DNA from: Flavobacterium sp.
Lineage (GTDB): Bacteria; Bacteroidota; Bacteroidia; Flavobacteriales; Flavobacteriaceae
Assembly: GCA_016718345.1 (NCBI GenBank)
Contig: JADKDN010000010.1
Location: 1 to 64,000 of the forward strand
Direction: 5' to 3'
DNA: 64,000 nt
Part shown: piece by piece, positions 27,698 to 37,295 of the stretch
How positions within the stretch are numbered: the first letter of the stretch is position 1
How the letters are laid out: each line of letters starts with the position of its first letter
Position numbers and translations under genes: made by a program
The notes under the pieces: model-generated
Told to the model about the DNA's origin: nothing
What the model saw: only the letters and a program-made list of their open reading frames with translations
Database searches by the model: none

Positions 27698-30600
27698 TTA
27701 ATTATTGTTGAAAGATGGAAATTGCAATTGAATAACACTTTGATTATAGGTATTAACAGCTTCTGCGTTTTGCTTTTTAATATCAATGGCTTGGTTTAAA
27801 AAACTGATGTAAGTCCAATAACTCATATCGCCATTGGCGTAGCTCTTTTGTGCCGTTGTAATAATTTGGTCTGCATATTGCAATCCTTCGTTTTGGTAAT
27901 ACGCCACTGCTTTTTTTTGTTTTTCAAACTCGTTTTGTAGTTCCTCTTTTGTAGTTTTAAAGTCAGTTTGCTTTTATCCAATTCTAATTGCGATTGCGAA
28001 ATACTTATCTGCGAAGCTTTCGCTTTAGCGGTATTTGCTCCACCAAATAAAGGAATTTGTACACCAGCAGTAAATCCTTGAAAATACGATTTTGTTTCAA
28101 TGGTTTGCCCGAAATAACCTAATCCTAGCCTCGGTGTACGCATTGCTTTGAATGTATTAGCTTCTTTTTGATATACCGAAATTTGTTGGGTGTAGAAATC
28201 GTTTACTAGTCCTTGTACTTTATCTTCATTTGCTAAAGAAGTAGTAATATATTTCAATGGTGTTGTATCATCTGGAACTATATTTTCATTTGTTTGTATG
28301 AAATACTGCAATTGCTTTTGATACATAACCAAATCGTTTTCTAACTGCAACTTTTGAGTTTCAATTTCCTTTACTTTGGCTTTGGCACTTATTACTTCAA
28401 TGTTTCCACTTTCGCCTGTATTGAAACGTAATTCTGCATTTTTTAGAAACTTAGTGTAGATTTCGTTTAGCTCATTGTTTAATTTTTGAATGGAAACGCC
28501 ATATAAATATTGATAATATGCCAAGGTCACTGCTTTCTCCAACTCATATTCAGATAATGCTTTTCTTTTCTCGGCTAATTTTGCTAGTTCCTCTTGCAAT
28601 TGACGGTTGGTTTTTGTGATTTTACCAATAGGACGGATCAACTTGGAACGCTGTTTTTTTGAGCACCGTTTGTTTTTCAATTTCCTTATCGGCTATTTTC
28701 AAATCGATATTGTTCTTTTTGGCCAAGTCTATAGCTTGGACTAAAGTTACGGTTTGCTTATTTTGTGCAAATGAAAAGGTACTTACCAATAAAATGATTG
28801 TTGTTGCTATTGATTTTGCCATGTTTTTTTTTCTTTTAATTCCTTTCTCGAATAATAAATATAATATTGGTAAAACGATTAAGGTGAGTAATGTTGCCGA
28901 AAATAATCCTCCAATAACTACGGTTGCTAATGGTTTTTGCACTTCGGCACCGCCACTTGTTGATAATGCCATTGGCAAAAATCCTAATGATGCTACTGCG
29001 GCTGTCATTAAAACTGGTCTAAGTCTTGTTTTTGTTCCGATTAAAACACGTTGTAATGGATCGGTTATTCCTTCTGATTTTAGTTGGTTGAAATAAGATA
29101 TCAATACAATTCCGTTTAAAACTGCTATACCAAACAACGCAATAAATCCAATTCCTGCCGAGATACTAAAAGGCATTCCTCTAATCCATAAAGCGAAAAC
29201 GCCACCAATTGCTGATAATGGAATGGCTGTGAAAATTAGCAATGACTGTTTGATACTATTGAATGTAAAAAAAGTAGCACCATAATCAAACCTAAAGCAA
29301 TTGGCAAAGCGACTGATAGACGCTTGTTTGCCTCAACTAAATTTTCAAATTGACCACCATACGTAACATAATATCCAGCAGGAAGTTTAAAATTGGTTTC
29401 TAGTTTTTGTTGAATTTCTTCTACAACACTTTTGATATCACGACCACGAACATTTAAACCTACGGTAATTCTACGTTTTCCATCTTCACGAGAAACTTGA
29501 ACTGGACCTTGTTCAAAATTGATAGAAGCCACTTGTGATAGCGGCACTTGCTGACCGTTTGGTAGCGGAATAAATAAATTACTTACATCAGTAATGTCAC
29601 TACGATTGTCTTTGTTTAACCGCACAACTACATCAAAACGTTTGCTTTCTTCGTAAATTTTACCAGCACTTTCGCCTGCAAAAGAAGAACGGATAATTTG
29701 ATTGATGTCGGCAATATTTAATCCATACAATGCAATTTTATTGTAATCATATTTCACAGTGATTTGTGGTAAGCCAGTTACTTTGTCTGCTTTTAAATCG
29801 CCAATACCTTCAATTTTATTAATTTTTGAAATTAATTCGGTCGCTTTTGTATCCAGATTTTCTAAATCATCGCCAAAAATTTTAATGGCAATATCGCTTC
29901 TGCTTCCTGTCATCAATTCGTTGAAACGCATTTGAATGGGTTGAGAAATTTCGATATTCGCACCTGGAATGGCTTCCATTTCTTCTTTCATTAAGTTGGC
30001 TAAATCCTCCCAATTGTCAGCAGATGTCCATTCGGATTTGTCTTTTAAAACAATAATCAAATCCTCACCTCCCATATTTTGAAAAACTACTACAGCCAAA
30101 ACAAATAATGCCAAAGAGATAGCCAAAACTGTTTTTTTCAATCGTAATGCTTTATCTAAAAACGGTGAGTAGATTTTTTCGAACCACGCCATCATTCTAT
30201 CACTGAAATTGGGTTTGTGCTCGGTGTTTTTAGATAAAAACATCGCACTCATCATTGGAACATAAGTTAATGATAAAATGAATGCTCCGATAACTGCAAA
30301 GCCAACTGTCATTGCCATTGGTTTGAACATTTTTCCTTCTGTTCCAACCAATGCGAAGATTGGTAAATACACTATTAAAATAATGATTTCTCCAAAAGCG
30401 GCACTGTTTCGAATTTTTGAAGCCGATTTATATACTTCGCTATCCATTTCGGATTGGGTTAAGTTCTTTTGCCTTTTGAGTTTTTGTAAATGGTGCATCG
30501 TGGCTTCGACAATAATAACCGCACCATCGACTATAATACCGAAATCAATTGCTCCTAAACTCATTAAGTTGCCACTTACTCCAAAGTAATTCATCAGAAT

Positions 30601-31777
30601 TACCGCAAAGAGCATTGATAATGGTATAACTGAGGCAACAATTAACCCTGCGCGAAGATTACCTAAAAATAATATCAGTACAAAAATTACAATTAATGCA
30701 CCTTCCAATAAGTTTTTTAGTAACTGTTCCGATAGCATTATCCACTAATTTTCCTCTGTCAATGAATGCCTCGGCAACCACACCTTCGGGTAAGGTTTTA
30801 TTGATTTGGATCATTTTTTCTTTAACCCTTTCAACAACTGCGCTTGAGTTTTCGCCTTTTAGCATTAATGCCAAACCGCAAACAATTTCGCCTTTGCCGT
30901 CTTTGGTAGAAGCACCGTAACGCAATGCAATTCCTTCTCTTACTGTTGCTACATCACGAACTAAAACTGGTGCGCCATTTCGGTTTTTAACCACCACGTT
31001 TTCTAAATCCTTAATGCCGGTTGCCATACCGACACCACGTATAAAAAAGGCGTATTGGTCTTTTTCGATGTAAGCACCACCTGTATTTTGATTGTTTTTT
31101 TCTAAAGCATCAAAAATCTCTGTTATGGTTACTCCCAAACTGTTGAGCGTATTTGGATTGACTGCAATTTCGTATTGCTTTAATTTTCCGCCCCAAGTGC
31201 TGACTTCGGCAACGCCTTCAATACCTTGTAATTGTGGAATAATTATCCAGTCTTGAATGGTTCTTAATTTTACAGCATCATATTTGTCTTCATATCCCTT
31301 TTTGGCGTAAACATCATATTGATATATATCGCCAAGACCAGTTGAAATTGGTGCCAACTCTGGCGAACCGTCATATTTTGGTATGTTTTCCTTTGCTTCG
31401 GCAAGTCGCTGAAAAATTTGTTCTCTAGCCCAATAAATATCTACATCGTCTTTGAAAACAACCGTAACTACTGAAAGTCCGAAACGAGAAATGCTTCGAA
31501 GCTCGATTACTTTAGGAATTGTTTTTACCGATTGCTCTAAAGGATAGGTGATTAATTGTTCAACCTCTTGTGCTGCCAAGGTTGGAGCAGTTGTTAATAT
31601 TTGCACCTGATTGTTGGTTACATCAGGTAAGGCATCAAGCGGTAATTGCTTGACAGAATAGCTACCCCAAGCTAATAATACTAAGGTAAAAAGCAGTATA
31701 ACGAATTTATTCTTTATACTGAACTGTATAATTTTATCTAACATTGAAAAATAGTATATAGAATTAGAAATTAGCAA
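27698..31777 (-). pseudogene. czcA: CzcA-CzcC fusion efflux protein (several breaks and deletions)
   Basis: An RND transporter joined in one reading frame to a TolC-like outer-membrane factor. The RND part runs 31777 to about 28835 (DALPDVTNNQVQILT; IDFGIIVDGAVIIVEA; FSISAGIGFIALFGIAVLNG). It continues through LPILYLLFEKGIKRKKN into MAKSIATTIILLVSTFSFAQ, an internal signal-peptide-like helix, then TolC sequence to 27698. Frame breaks are near 30720, 29250, 28640, 27960 and 27905. Compared with the plus-strand paralogue (41408), about 65 residues are missing in frame at about 30064, including FIPALEEGD, and part of the first TolC barrel segment is missing near 28640. If real, the deletions should inactivate the pump; assembly collapse is the alternative. 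Confidence 0.72.
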
Positions 31778-31847
31778 ATAAACTATTTGCCATTATTTGT
31801 GATAGGCTCACAACTTTCTAACCCGAAATTACTCGGGCATCGTTATA

Positions 31848-32171
31848 CTATTTGAGGTGGTTGCCAAATACTTCCGTAGAAATTGAAGTAAATTTAGAGG
31901 TGTAGGTTGGTAATTGGGTTTTTATCTCTTTGGAAATAATAGCAAAATTATAGGATACTGTTTTGAAATAACTTACTATTTGTGAACCACAACAATTGCA
32001 ACTGCAAAATGGAGAACACAAATCGTTTTCTTTATCATGTGAATGTCCGCCGTGACCATGAGTAGTTTTAGCCACGTCGTGAGCATCTTCGTGAGCTGCA
32101 CTGTTTACTTCCATATCTGCACAAGGCAAACATGATAGTGCTACGAGATAGATTGATAATATGAAGTTCAT
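31848..32171 (-). CDS. DUF6660-like His/Cys-rich small protein
   Basis: A protein of about 107 residues. The ATG at 32169-32171 is chosen over one at 32246 because it starts MNFILSIYLVALSCLPCADM, a signal peptide. A His-rich segment (HEDAHDVAKTTHGHGGHSHDKE) precedes LCSPFCSCNCCGS, the typical DUF6660 thiol pattern. It is the first gene of the Czc operon, 70 bp upstream of czcA. A similar small gene precedes the plus-strand czcA, so these proteins are likely functional partners of the pump, for example periplasmic metal sensors or buffers. No biochemistry is known to me. Confidence 0.7.
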   Translation of the reverse strand: MNFILSIYLVALSCLPCADMEVNSAAHEDAHDVAKTTHGHGGHSHDKENDLCSPFCSCNCCGSQIVSYFKTVSYNFAIISKEIKTQLPTYTSKFTSISTEVFGNHLK

Positions 32172-32235
32172 TAATTTCACGAGGATAAAAGTATAATTTT
32201 TTTTTAAATCTATAAATAATTCTCTTTTAAAATAT

Positions 32236-33479
32236 TTAAATAGCATTCTTATTTGATTTTACTTCTATTAAGGAAAATTTATCTCTCAATATTTTCATAT
32301 CCTCACTCACTTTTCTATCTAATACTTTTGCGTAATGTTGAGTTGTCCTTAAATTTTTATGTCCTAACATTTTACTAACGCTTTCAATTGGAACGCCATT
32401 TGTTAAAGTTACAGTAGTTGCAAAAGTGTGTCGAGCAATGTGAAAGGTTAATTCTTTTTCTATCTCGCAAACTCCAGCAATTTCTTTTAAATAGGCATTC
32501 ATTTTTGATTGCTCAAAATAGGTAGCAACTTCTCTTGATTATTGCTTTGTGGATGATTTTCGTATTTATCAATAATCATTTGTGTAACCGGAAGTATTGG
32601 GATTTTGGAAGCACTTTCAGTTTTTTGTCTGTGAGTAAATATCCATTTCTCGCCGTCAATACCGAAGCTAATATGTGACTTTGTTAGATTTTTGACATCT
32701 ATATATGCCAAACCTATAAAGCAGCTAAAAAGAAAAATATCGCGGACTAGTGAAAGTCTTTCTGTTTTGAAATCTTTCTCAATTATGCTTTGAATTTCAG
32801 CTTCGGTTAAATACACCCGTTCGACTTCTTTTACTTTCGATTTGTAATTGGCAAACGGATTTTTGTCTAGCCAATCATTGGCCAGACAAAGCTTGATTAT
32901 TTTATTGAAGTTCTTAATATATTTGACAGCTGTGTTGTTAGCACAGTTTCTAACACTTCGTAACCAAAACTCGTAATCGGTTATAAAGGCATGATCAATC
33001 TTTGTAATATCTATATCGGAAATATTGTATTTCCATTGCATGAATTCAATAGTATGCTTGAGTGAAGTAGTGTAGCGTTCTAATGTTCCTGGAGCGTATT
33101 CTTTTCCAACCAATTCTTTTATTTTGTTGTTGTGGTCTTGGAAGATGGGAACGAGCATTCTGGCTCTTTCATCTATTCCTAATAGTTTACTCTTAATTGT
33201 TTCGGTAGTTACAGCTATCTTTTTGTGGATTAATTCCATTTCAGCATCTCTTATTTGACTTTTCAGTAAATCAAGATGGTTATTTATTGAACGAGCTTCT
33301 TCTGAAGTACCTTTCATTTTACCTGCCTCTGTGGACCATTTTGAAATTTCTACAAATCGGTTTGTACTTAATTCGATACGTTTTCCATTGATAGTAATTC
33401 TGGAGTAGATAGGAACTAAACCATTTGCAGCTGCTTTCGCTTTTTTTGCATAAAAGAGAATTGATACTTTTGTTTTCAT
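32236..33479 (-). CDS. Tyrosine recombinase / integrase (frame-disrupted)
   Basis: A site-specific integrase of about 413 residues. The start is ATG 33477-33479 (MKTKVSILFYAKKAKA), not the TTG at 33518. It has the arm-binding region (PIYSRITINGKRIELST), a SAM-like core-binding domain (TLERYTTSLKHTIEFMQWKY) and the catalytic domain. Catalytic residues seen are HIARHTFATT, LGHKNLRTTQHYAK (Tyr nucleophile), and Lys in the KWIFTHRQKT strand. The usual first Arg block reads CFIGLAYIDVKNL without Arg, as in Bacteroides IntDOT. The frame breaks near 32500: one extra A joins ILSNQK to MNAYLKE. It lies 270 bp from tRNA-Ser. Confidence 0.88.
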
Positions 33480-33600
33480 TGTGGTGACCTTTTTAGTTGT
33501 TATTAAATTTAACTTCAATATGACTAATCCACAAGATGTACAGTTTTTAAACAGGTTCTTGAACTGGCTGTAAAGCCTTGTGAATACTAGCCTGAAATAA

Positions 33601-33644
33601 AAATCGGTTACCCAAGATTTGGATTGTTTAGGGTAACCGATTTT
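33601..33644. terminator. Long inverted repeat between integrase and tRNA-Ser
   Basis: AAATCGGTTACCC (33601-33613) pairs with GGGTAACCGATTT (33631-33643) around a 17-base loop. It may be a terminator or a structured element near the attachment site. It lies upstream of the integrase, so it is not that gene's terminator. Confidence 0.5.
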
Positions 33645-33695
33645 ATCCCTTTAGGTTCACGAATGAATGAATAATTTGATATGTGATAAAAAGAA

Positions 33696-33729
33696 AAAAC
33701 CCTTAAAATCATACGATTTTAAGGGTTTT
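33696..33729 (-). terminator. Rho-independent terminator of tRNA-Ser
   Basis: A perfect 15-bp stem, AAAACCCTTAAAATC (33696-33710) and GATTTTAAGGGTTTT (33715-33729), has loop ATAC. On the minus strand it is followed by a T-rich run (TTTTCTTTTT). It lies 21 bp past the tRNA 3' end. Confidence 0.8.
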
Positions 33730-33749
33730 AATTCAATTTGCTTTCCAGC

Positions 33750-33837
33750 TGGCGGAGAAAGAGGGATTCGAACCCCCGGACCTGTTACAGTCAACAGTTT
33801 TCAAGACTGCCGCAATCGACCACTCTGCCATTTCTCC
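33750..33837 (-). tRNA. tRNA-Ser(UGA)
   Basis: On the minus strand the acceptor GGAGAAA (5' end at 33837) pairs with TTTCTCC, followed by G and an encoded CCA (33750-33752). The anticodon loop is CTTGAAA with anticodon TGA. A long variable arm (GTTGACTGTAACAGGTC) and the T-arm GGGGGTTCGAATCCC are present, as in a class II serine tRNA. Its 3' end faces the integrase, so it is the likely integration site of the island. Confidence 0.95.
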
Positions 33838-33870
33838 AATAAGTCGAGCATCAATTTCTCAATGCGGTTG

Positions 33871-33901
33871 CAAATATAGAAACCTTTTTTTGTTTTCCAA
33901 A
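33871..33901 (-). promoter_or_regulatory. Bacteroidota promoter of tRNA-Ser
   Basis: On the minus strand TTTG (33898-33901) is followed, after exactly 19 bases, by TATATTTG (33871-33878). This matches the lineage consensus TTTG-N19-TAnnTTTG. It lies 33 bp upstream of the tRNA 5' end. Confidence 0.75.
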
Positions 33902-33995
33902 AACAATTGGTATAAAAATAAACTTATTTTTAGGAGTTCAATTTAAAGCTTTCACAATCTTACAATTACCCTAATCCAAAGCCATAAAATAGCCC

Positions 33996-35129
33996 TTAAT
34001 ACGGCACATATTCTGTAATCTCTAGACCATAACCAATCATTCCCACACGTTTGGTATGCTCCGTATTGGACACCAATCTAATTTTGGAAATGTCCAAATC
34101 GTGCAAGATTTGTGCACCAATACCAAAATCCTTGCTGTCAATGACAATTTTAGGCGCTTTGAGTATGCCCTGCGCTTGTAAGCTTTTCAGCTCCGTAATG
34201 CGATGCAATAAATTAACCGACTGCATGTCCTGATTAATGAAAATCACCGCTCCCTGACCTTGCTCATTGATAATTTTGAAGATGTTATCCAATTGCTGGT
34301 CGGCATTATTCGTGAGCGTGCCCAACAAGTCATTGTTCACTTGCGAAGAGTTCACCCGTGTTAAAATAGGCTCTCCCAAATTCCACGTGCCTTTGGTGAG
34401 TGCAATATGAATTTGTTTGTTGGTCGTTTGCTCATACGCCCGCAATCGAAACGTACCAAAACGAGTCACAACATCAAAATCTTCTTTCTTCACAATCAAG
34501 CTGTCGTGCTGCATGCGGTAGGCAACCAAGTCTTCTATAGAAACCAGCTTCAAATCAAACTTTTTGGCCACTTCCACCAGTTGCGGCAAACGCGCCATAG
34601 TGCCATCCTCATTCATAATCTCGACAATGACACCCGCAGGTTTAAATCCTGCTAGTCTGGCAAAATCAATAGCCGCTTCCGTATGCCCGGTTCTTCGTAG
34701 AACACCACCCTGTTTAGCCACTAGCGGGAAAATATGTCCCGGTCGAGCCAAATCATAGGATTTGGTATTCGAATCTACCAGGGAAAGAATGGTCTTGGCT
34801 CGGTCTAAAGCCGAGATTCCTGTGGTTACTCCATTTCCTTTCAAATCCACCGAAACAGTAAAAGCCGTTTCCATGTGATCGGTATTATTAGTTACCATTT
34901 CTCTCAAGTCCAATTCCTTGCAACGGCTTTCGGTCAAAGGAGCGCAGATAAGCCCTCTTCCGTGTGTTGCCATGAAATTAATCATCTCTGGCGTAACCTT
35001 CTCTGCAGCGGCAAGAAAATCACCTTCATTCTCACGGTCTTCGTCATCCACAACAATAATAATTTTGCCTTGACGAATATCTTCAATGGCTTCTTCAATG
35101 GTATTCAATTTTATAGTATCGATAGACAT
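33996..35129 (-). CDS. ribB: 3,4-dihydroxy-2-butanone-4-phosphate synthase with degenerate GCH2-like domain
   Basis: A 377-residue protein. The N-terminal half (about 1-205) is a complete RibB domain making 3,4-dihydroxy-2-butanone 4-phosphate from ribulose 5-phosphate. It has DDEDRENEGDF, THGRGLICAPL, TGISALDRAKTI, RPGHIFPL and GHTEAAIDFARLAG. The C-terminal half follows the GTP cyclohydrolase II fold but lacks its active site. The three zinc cysteines of ECxxG...RCDCGEQL are replaced (SQVNN...TNNADQQL), and RQEGRGIGL reads NQDMQSVNL. So only the RibB activity is predicted; a separate RibA should exist elsewhere. It is last in the ftsK-lolA-lptFG-ribB run. Confidence 0.9.
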   Translation of the reverse strand: MSIDTIKLNTIEEAIEDIRQGKIIIVVDDEDRENEGDFLAAAEKVTPEMINFMATHGRGLICAPLTESRCKELDLREMVTNNTDHMETAFTVSVDLKGNGVTTGISALDRAKTILSLVDSNTKSYDLARPGHIFPLVAKQGGVLRRTGHTEAAIDFARLAGFKPAGVIVEIMNEDGTMARLPQLVEVAKKFDLKLVSIEDLVAYRMQHDSLIVKKEDFDVVTRFGTFRLRAYEQTTNKQIHIALTKGTWNLGEPILTRVNSSQVNNDLLGTLTNNADQQLDNIFKIINEQGQGAVIFINQDMQSVNLLHRITELKSLQAQGILKAPKIVIDSKDFGIGAQILHDLDISKIRLVSNTEHTKRVGMIGYGLEITEYVPY

Positions 35130-35137
35130 CTGAAATT

Positions 35138-36577
35138 TTAATTTTGAGTTGGGAAAAGCTTTTTATACAGTTTTTGAAAAGGCAATAGGACCACATCCAT
35201 ATTAATCAATCCAATATCGTTGGTCGCCCTGTAGGTCAATAAAATAGCCAATGGACTTAAAATCAATGACGACATCCAGCATCCTAAAAACGGACTTAAC
35301 TCGTCTTGCTGTGCTACTTTTTTACTAAAGGTATTGATAAAATGGTAGATAATAAAAATTAATACCGCAAACACTATCGGAAGACCTAAGCCTCCTTTTC
35401 GAATAATAGCGCCCAAGGGAGCACCAATAAAAAACATCAACAAACAAGCAAAGGCAATAACAAATTTATCATAGAGCGCTATCCAATGGCTGTTGATGAC
35501 TTTCTGTTTGTTTTCCAATTCCATTTTGGAGGCATCAATGGTATAATTGGAATTAACAATACTATTTGAAGCAATTTTTAGTATTTCCAGTTGCTCTACA
35601 GTATTGAAATTAGACAGTAAATCGGGCTGTAATTTTTTGGGTGGGGCAGGAACCGTACCAAAAGTTCGATTGCTCAATCCTGACCTTTGATAGATGTTAT
35701 CTGAAAGAGAAATAACGTTCTTCTTATAATCTTTATTGAGCGAATCAATGGTGTAACGAAGCTCATTGAGATTCAGCATCGTATTGGTATTTGTAATGGT
35801 ATAGTCTTGCTCTTCCGAATTGTTGAGCTTAGTCAAATCAATATTGATGATGTATTTTTTGAAAGAACTCTTAGCAAAAGGCAGGTTCTTTCTTTTCTCA
35901 TAATCTTTAGGCATCAGGTCTTCATAATAATAGCCATCGTTGAGTACCAATTGTAAAATATTGGAATCTTCTCTACTAATTAATTCTCCTGTTTTGGCTT
36001 TGATCACGTTCTTGCTACCATCAAAAGTATTCGATTTTTTGTGAATGGTGACCCCAGTCAATTGATTGCCATTTTCACCCGACTTTTTTTCTACCTTAAT
36101 ATTGAAAGCGCCAATATCATTAAATTGCTTCTCGGCGATGGCCATGGCGGGTTTCATTTGAGCAATATCTTTCCTGAAATTGATGAATTTGTATTCGGCA
36201 AAGGGTATAATGTTGTTAGCAAAAAAGAAAGAAGCGAAACTTAGAAGTAGAATAAAAAAACTCAAGTATTTAATAGCTCTTTGCAGGGAAATCCCAGCCG
36301 ACTTCATAGCGGCAAATTCATAGTTTTCTGCCAAGTCTCCAAAGGTCATGATAGAAGCCAATAAAACCGATAAGGGCAGTACCAGTGGGAACAAGCTAGG
36401 CATCTTGAACAACAAGAACTTGATAATCAAAATGACATCCAAATCCTTACCTGCCAGTTCCGAAATGAAAAGCCAAACCGTTTGAAGAATGAATATAAAA
36501 AAAAGGATTACAAATACCGAGGTAAATGTAATCGCAAAGGTTTTTAAAATGTATTTGTCTAGTATCTTCACGAACAA
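35138..36577 (-). CDS. LptF/LptG family permease (YjgP/YjgQ)
   Basis: A 479-residue inner-membrane protein with N-terminal helices (LDKYILKTFAITFTSVFVILFFIF), the conserved PLVLPLSVLLASIMTFGDLAENYEF block, a large periplasmic beta-jellyroll (about 120-370) and C-terminal helices (FFIGAPLGAIIRKGGLGLPIVF). LptF and LptG drive lipopolysaccharide export together with LptB. F cannot be told from G here. The gene abuts lolA, so it probably shares an operon for envelope biogenesis. Confidence 0.88.
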   Translation of the reverse strand: MFVKILDKYILKTFAITFTSVFVILFFIFILQTVWLFISELAGKDLDVILIIKFLLFKMPSLFPLVLPLSVLLASIMTFGDLAENYEFAAMKSAGISLQRAIKYLSFFILLLSFASFFFANNIIPFAEYKFINFRKDIAQMKPAMAIAEKQFNDIGAFNIKVEKKSGENGNQLTGVTIHKKSNTFDGSKNVIKAKTGELISREDSNILQLVLNDGYYYEDLMPKDYEKRKNLPFAKSSFKKYIINIDLTKLNNSEEQDYTITNTNTMLNLNELRYTIDSLNKDYKKNVISLSDNIYQRSGLSNRTFGTVPAPPKKLQPDLLSNFNTVEQLEILKIASNSIVNSNYTIDASKMELENKQKVINSHWIALYDKFVIAFACLLMFFIGAPLGAIIRKGGLGLPIVFAVLIFIIYHFINTFSKKVAQQDELSPFLGCWMSSLILSPLAILLTYRATNDIGLINMDVVLLPFQKLYKKLFPTQN

Positions 36578-37294
36578 CTAATCTAACTTATTGATGTAGT
36601 ATTTTGGATATTTACTGGTCTCAAAGGTAAATTGATTTTTTGACAATGGTTGATTCGTTTTAAAAGAATTTACAGTTAAGGTAGTCTTGGTACCATTTTT
36701 ACCAATTTCAATTAAGTTGTAAATGTTTTTGGTTTGATTATCAATTCCCAAGAGAATTTCTTTTCTAGGGTCTTTCGGGTTGGTAGGAGTGAGTTTAATG
36801 TACTGTATTTTTCTACCTTTTATATCTTGTAAAATATCCCAATTGAATTTGTAGCCAGAGTTAAAGAAAGTCAACAATTTGTTGGGAGTAACGGCATTGT
36901 CGTCTTTTTCATTGTATTTACTAATCGTAATTTCTTCATCCTCAGGATTGATGGTGTATGTTTTTTTACCATCAAAAAGTTTGGTAACCCCCATTAAATT
37001 CAAGGTGTATAGGTTGCCTTTCATCACCACATTCCCCTTACTTTCCTGATTGATGTTTTCTCTAGAGTTATTCAAAGTGTACTTAAAATCAATAACAATA
37101 TTGTCATAGGTTTTGATTTTAGCGGTTACTTGGTCTAGTAAGTCTTTGGCTTTTTTATCCTGAGCTTGAGCAAAAGAACTAAACACAAGTAATGCAAGCA
37201 TGCAAATACACTTAGATAATCTAATTAGTTGGGTAGTTCTTGAGGTGTTAGCAATTCTATTGTTGGTATTCAAATCAATAGTCTTCGATTTCAT
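36578..37294 (-). CDS. lolA: LolA-like outer-membrane lipoprotein carrier
   Basis: A 238-residue periplasmic protein. The signal peptide is unusually far in (CMLALLVFSSFAQAQ, ending at about 45), so the start may be the internal ATG at about residue 32. The LolA/LppRM beta-fold follows (AKIKTYDNIVIDFKYTLNNSR; KGNVVMKGNLYTLNLMGVTKLFDGKKTYTI; NKLLTFFNSGYKFNWDI; FTFETSKYPKYYINKL). It carries lipoproteins from the inner to the outer membrane. It lies between ftsK and lptF/G with almost no spacing. Confidence 0.85.
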   Translation of the reverse strand: MKSKTIDLNTNNRIANTSRTTQLIRLSKCICMLALLVFSSFAQAQDKKAKDLLDQVTAKIKTYDNIVIDFKYTLNNSRENINQESKGNVVMKGNLYTLNLMGVTKLFDGKKTYTINPEDEEITISKYNEKDDNAVTPNKLLTFFNSGYKFNWDILQDIKGRKIQYIKLTPTNPKDPRKEILLGIDNQTKNIYNLIEIGKNGTKTTLTVNSFKTNQPLSKNQFTFETSKYPKYYINKLD

Positions 37295-37295
37295 T

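Noticed and set aside
33601..33644. The hairpin as half of a CRISPR-like or IS end structure
   Set aside because: Single copy, no spacers, no transposase nearby; a terminator-like or attachment-region hairpin is simpler.
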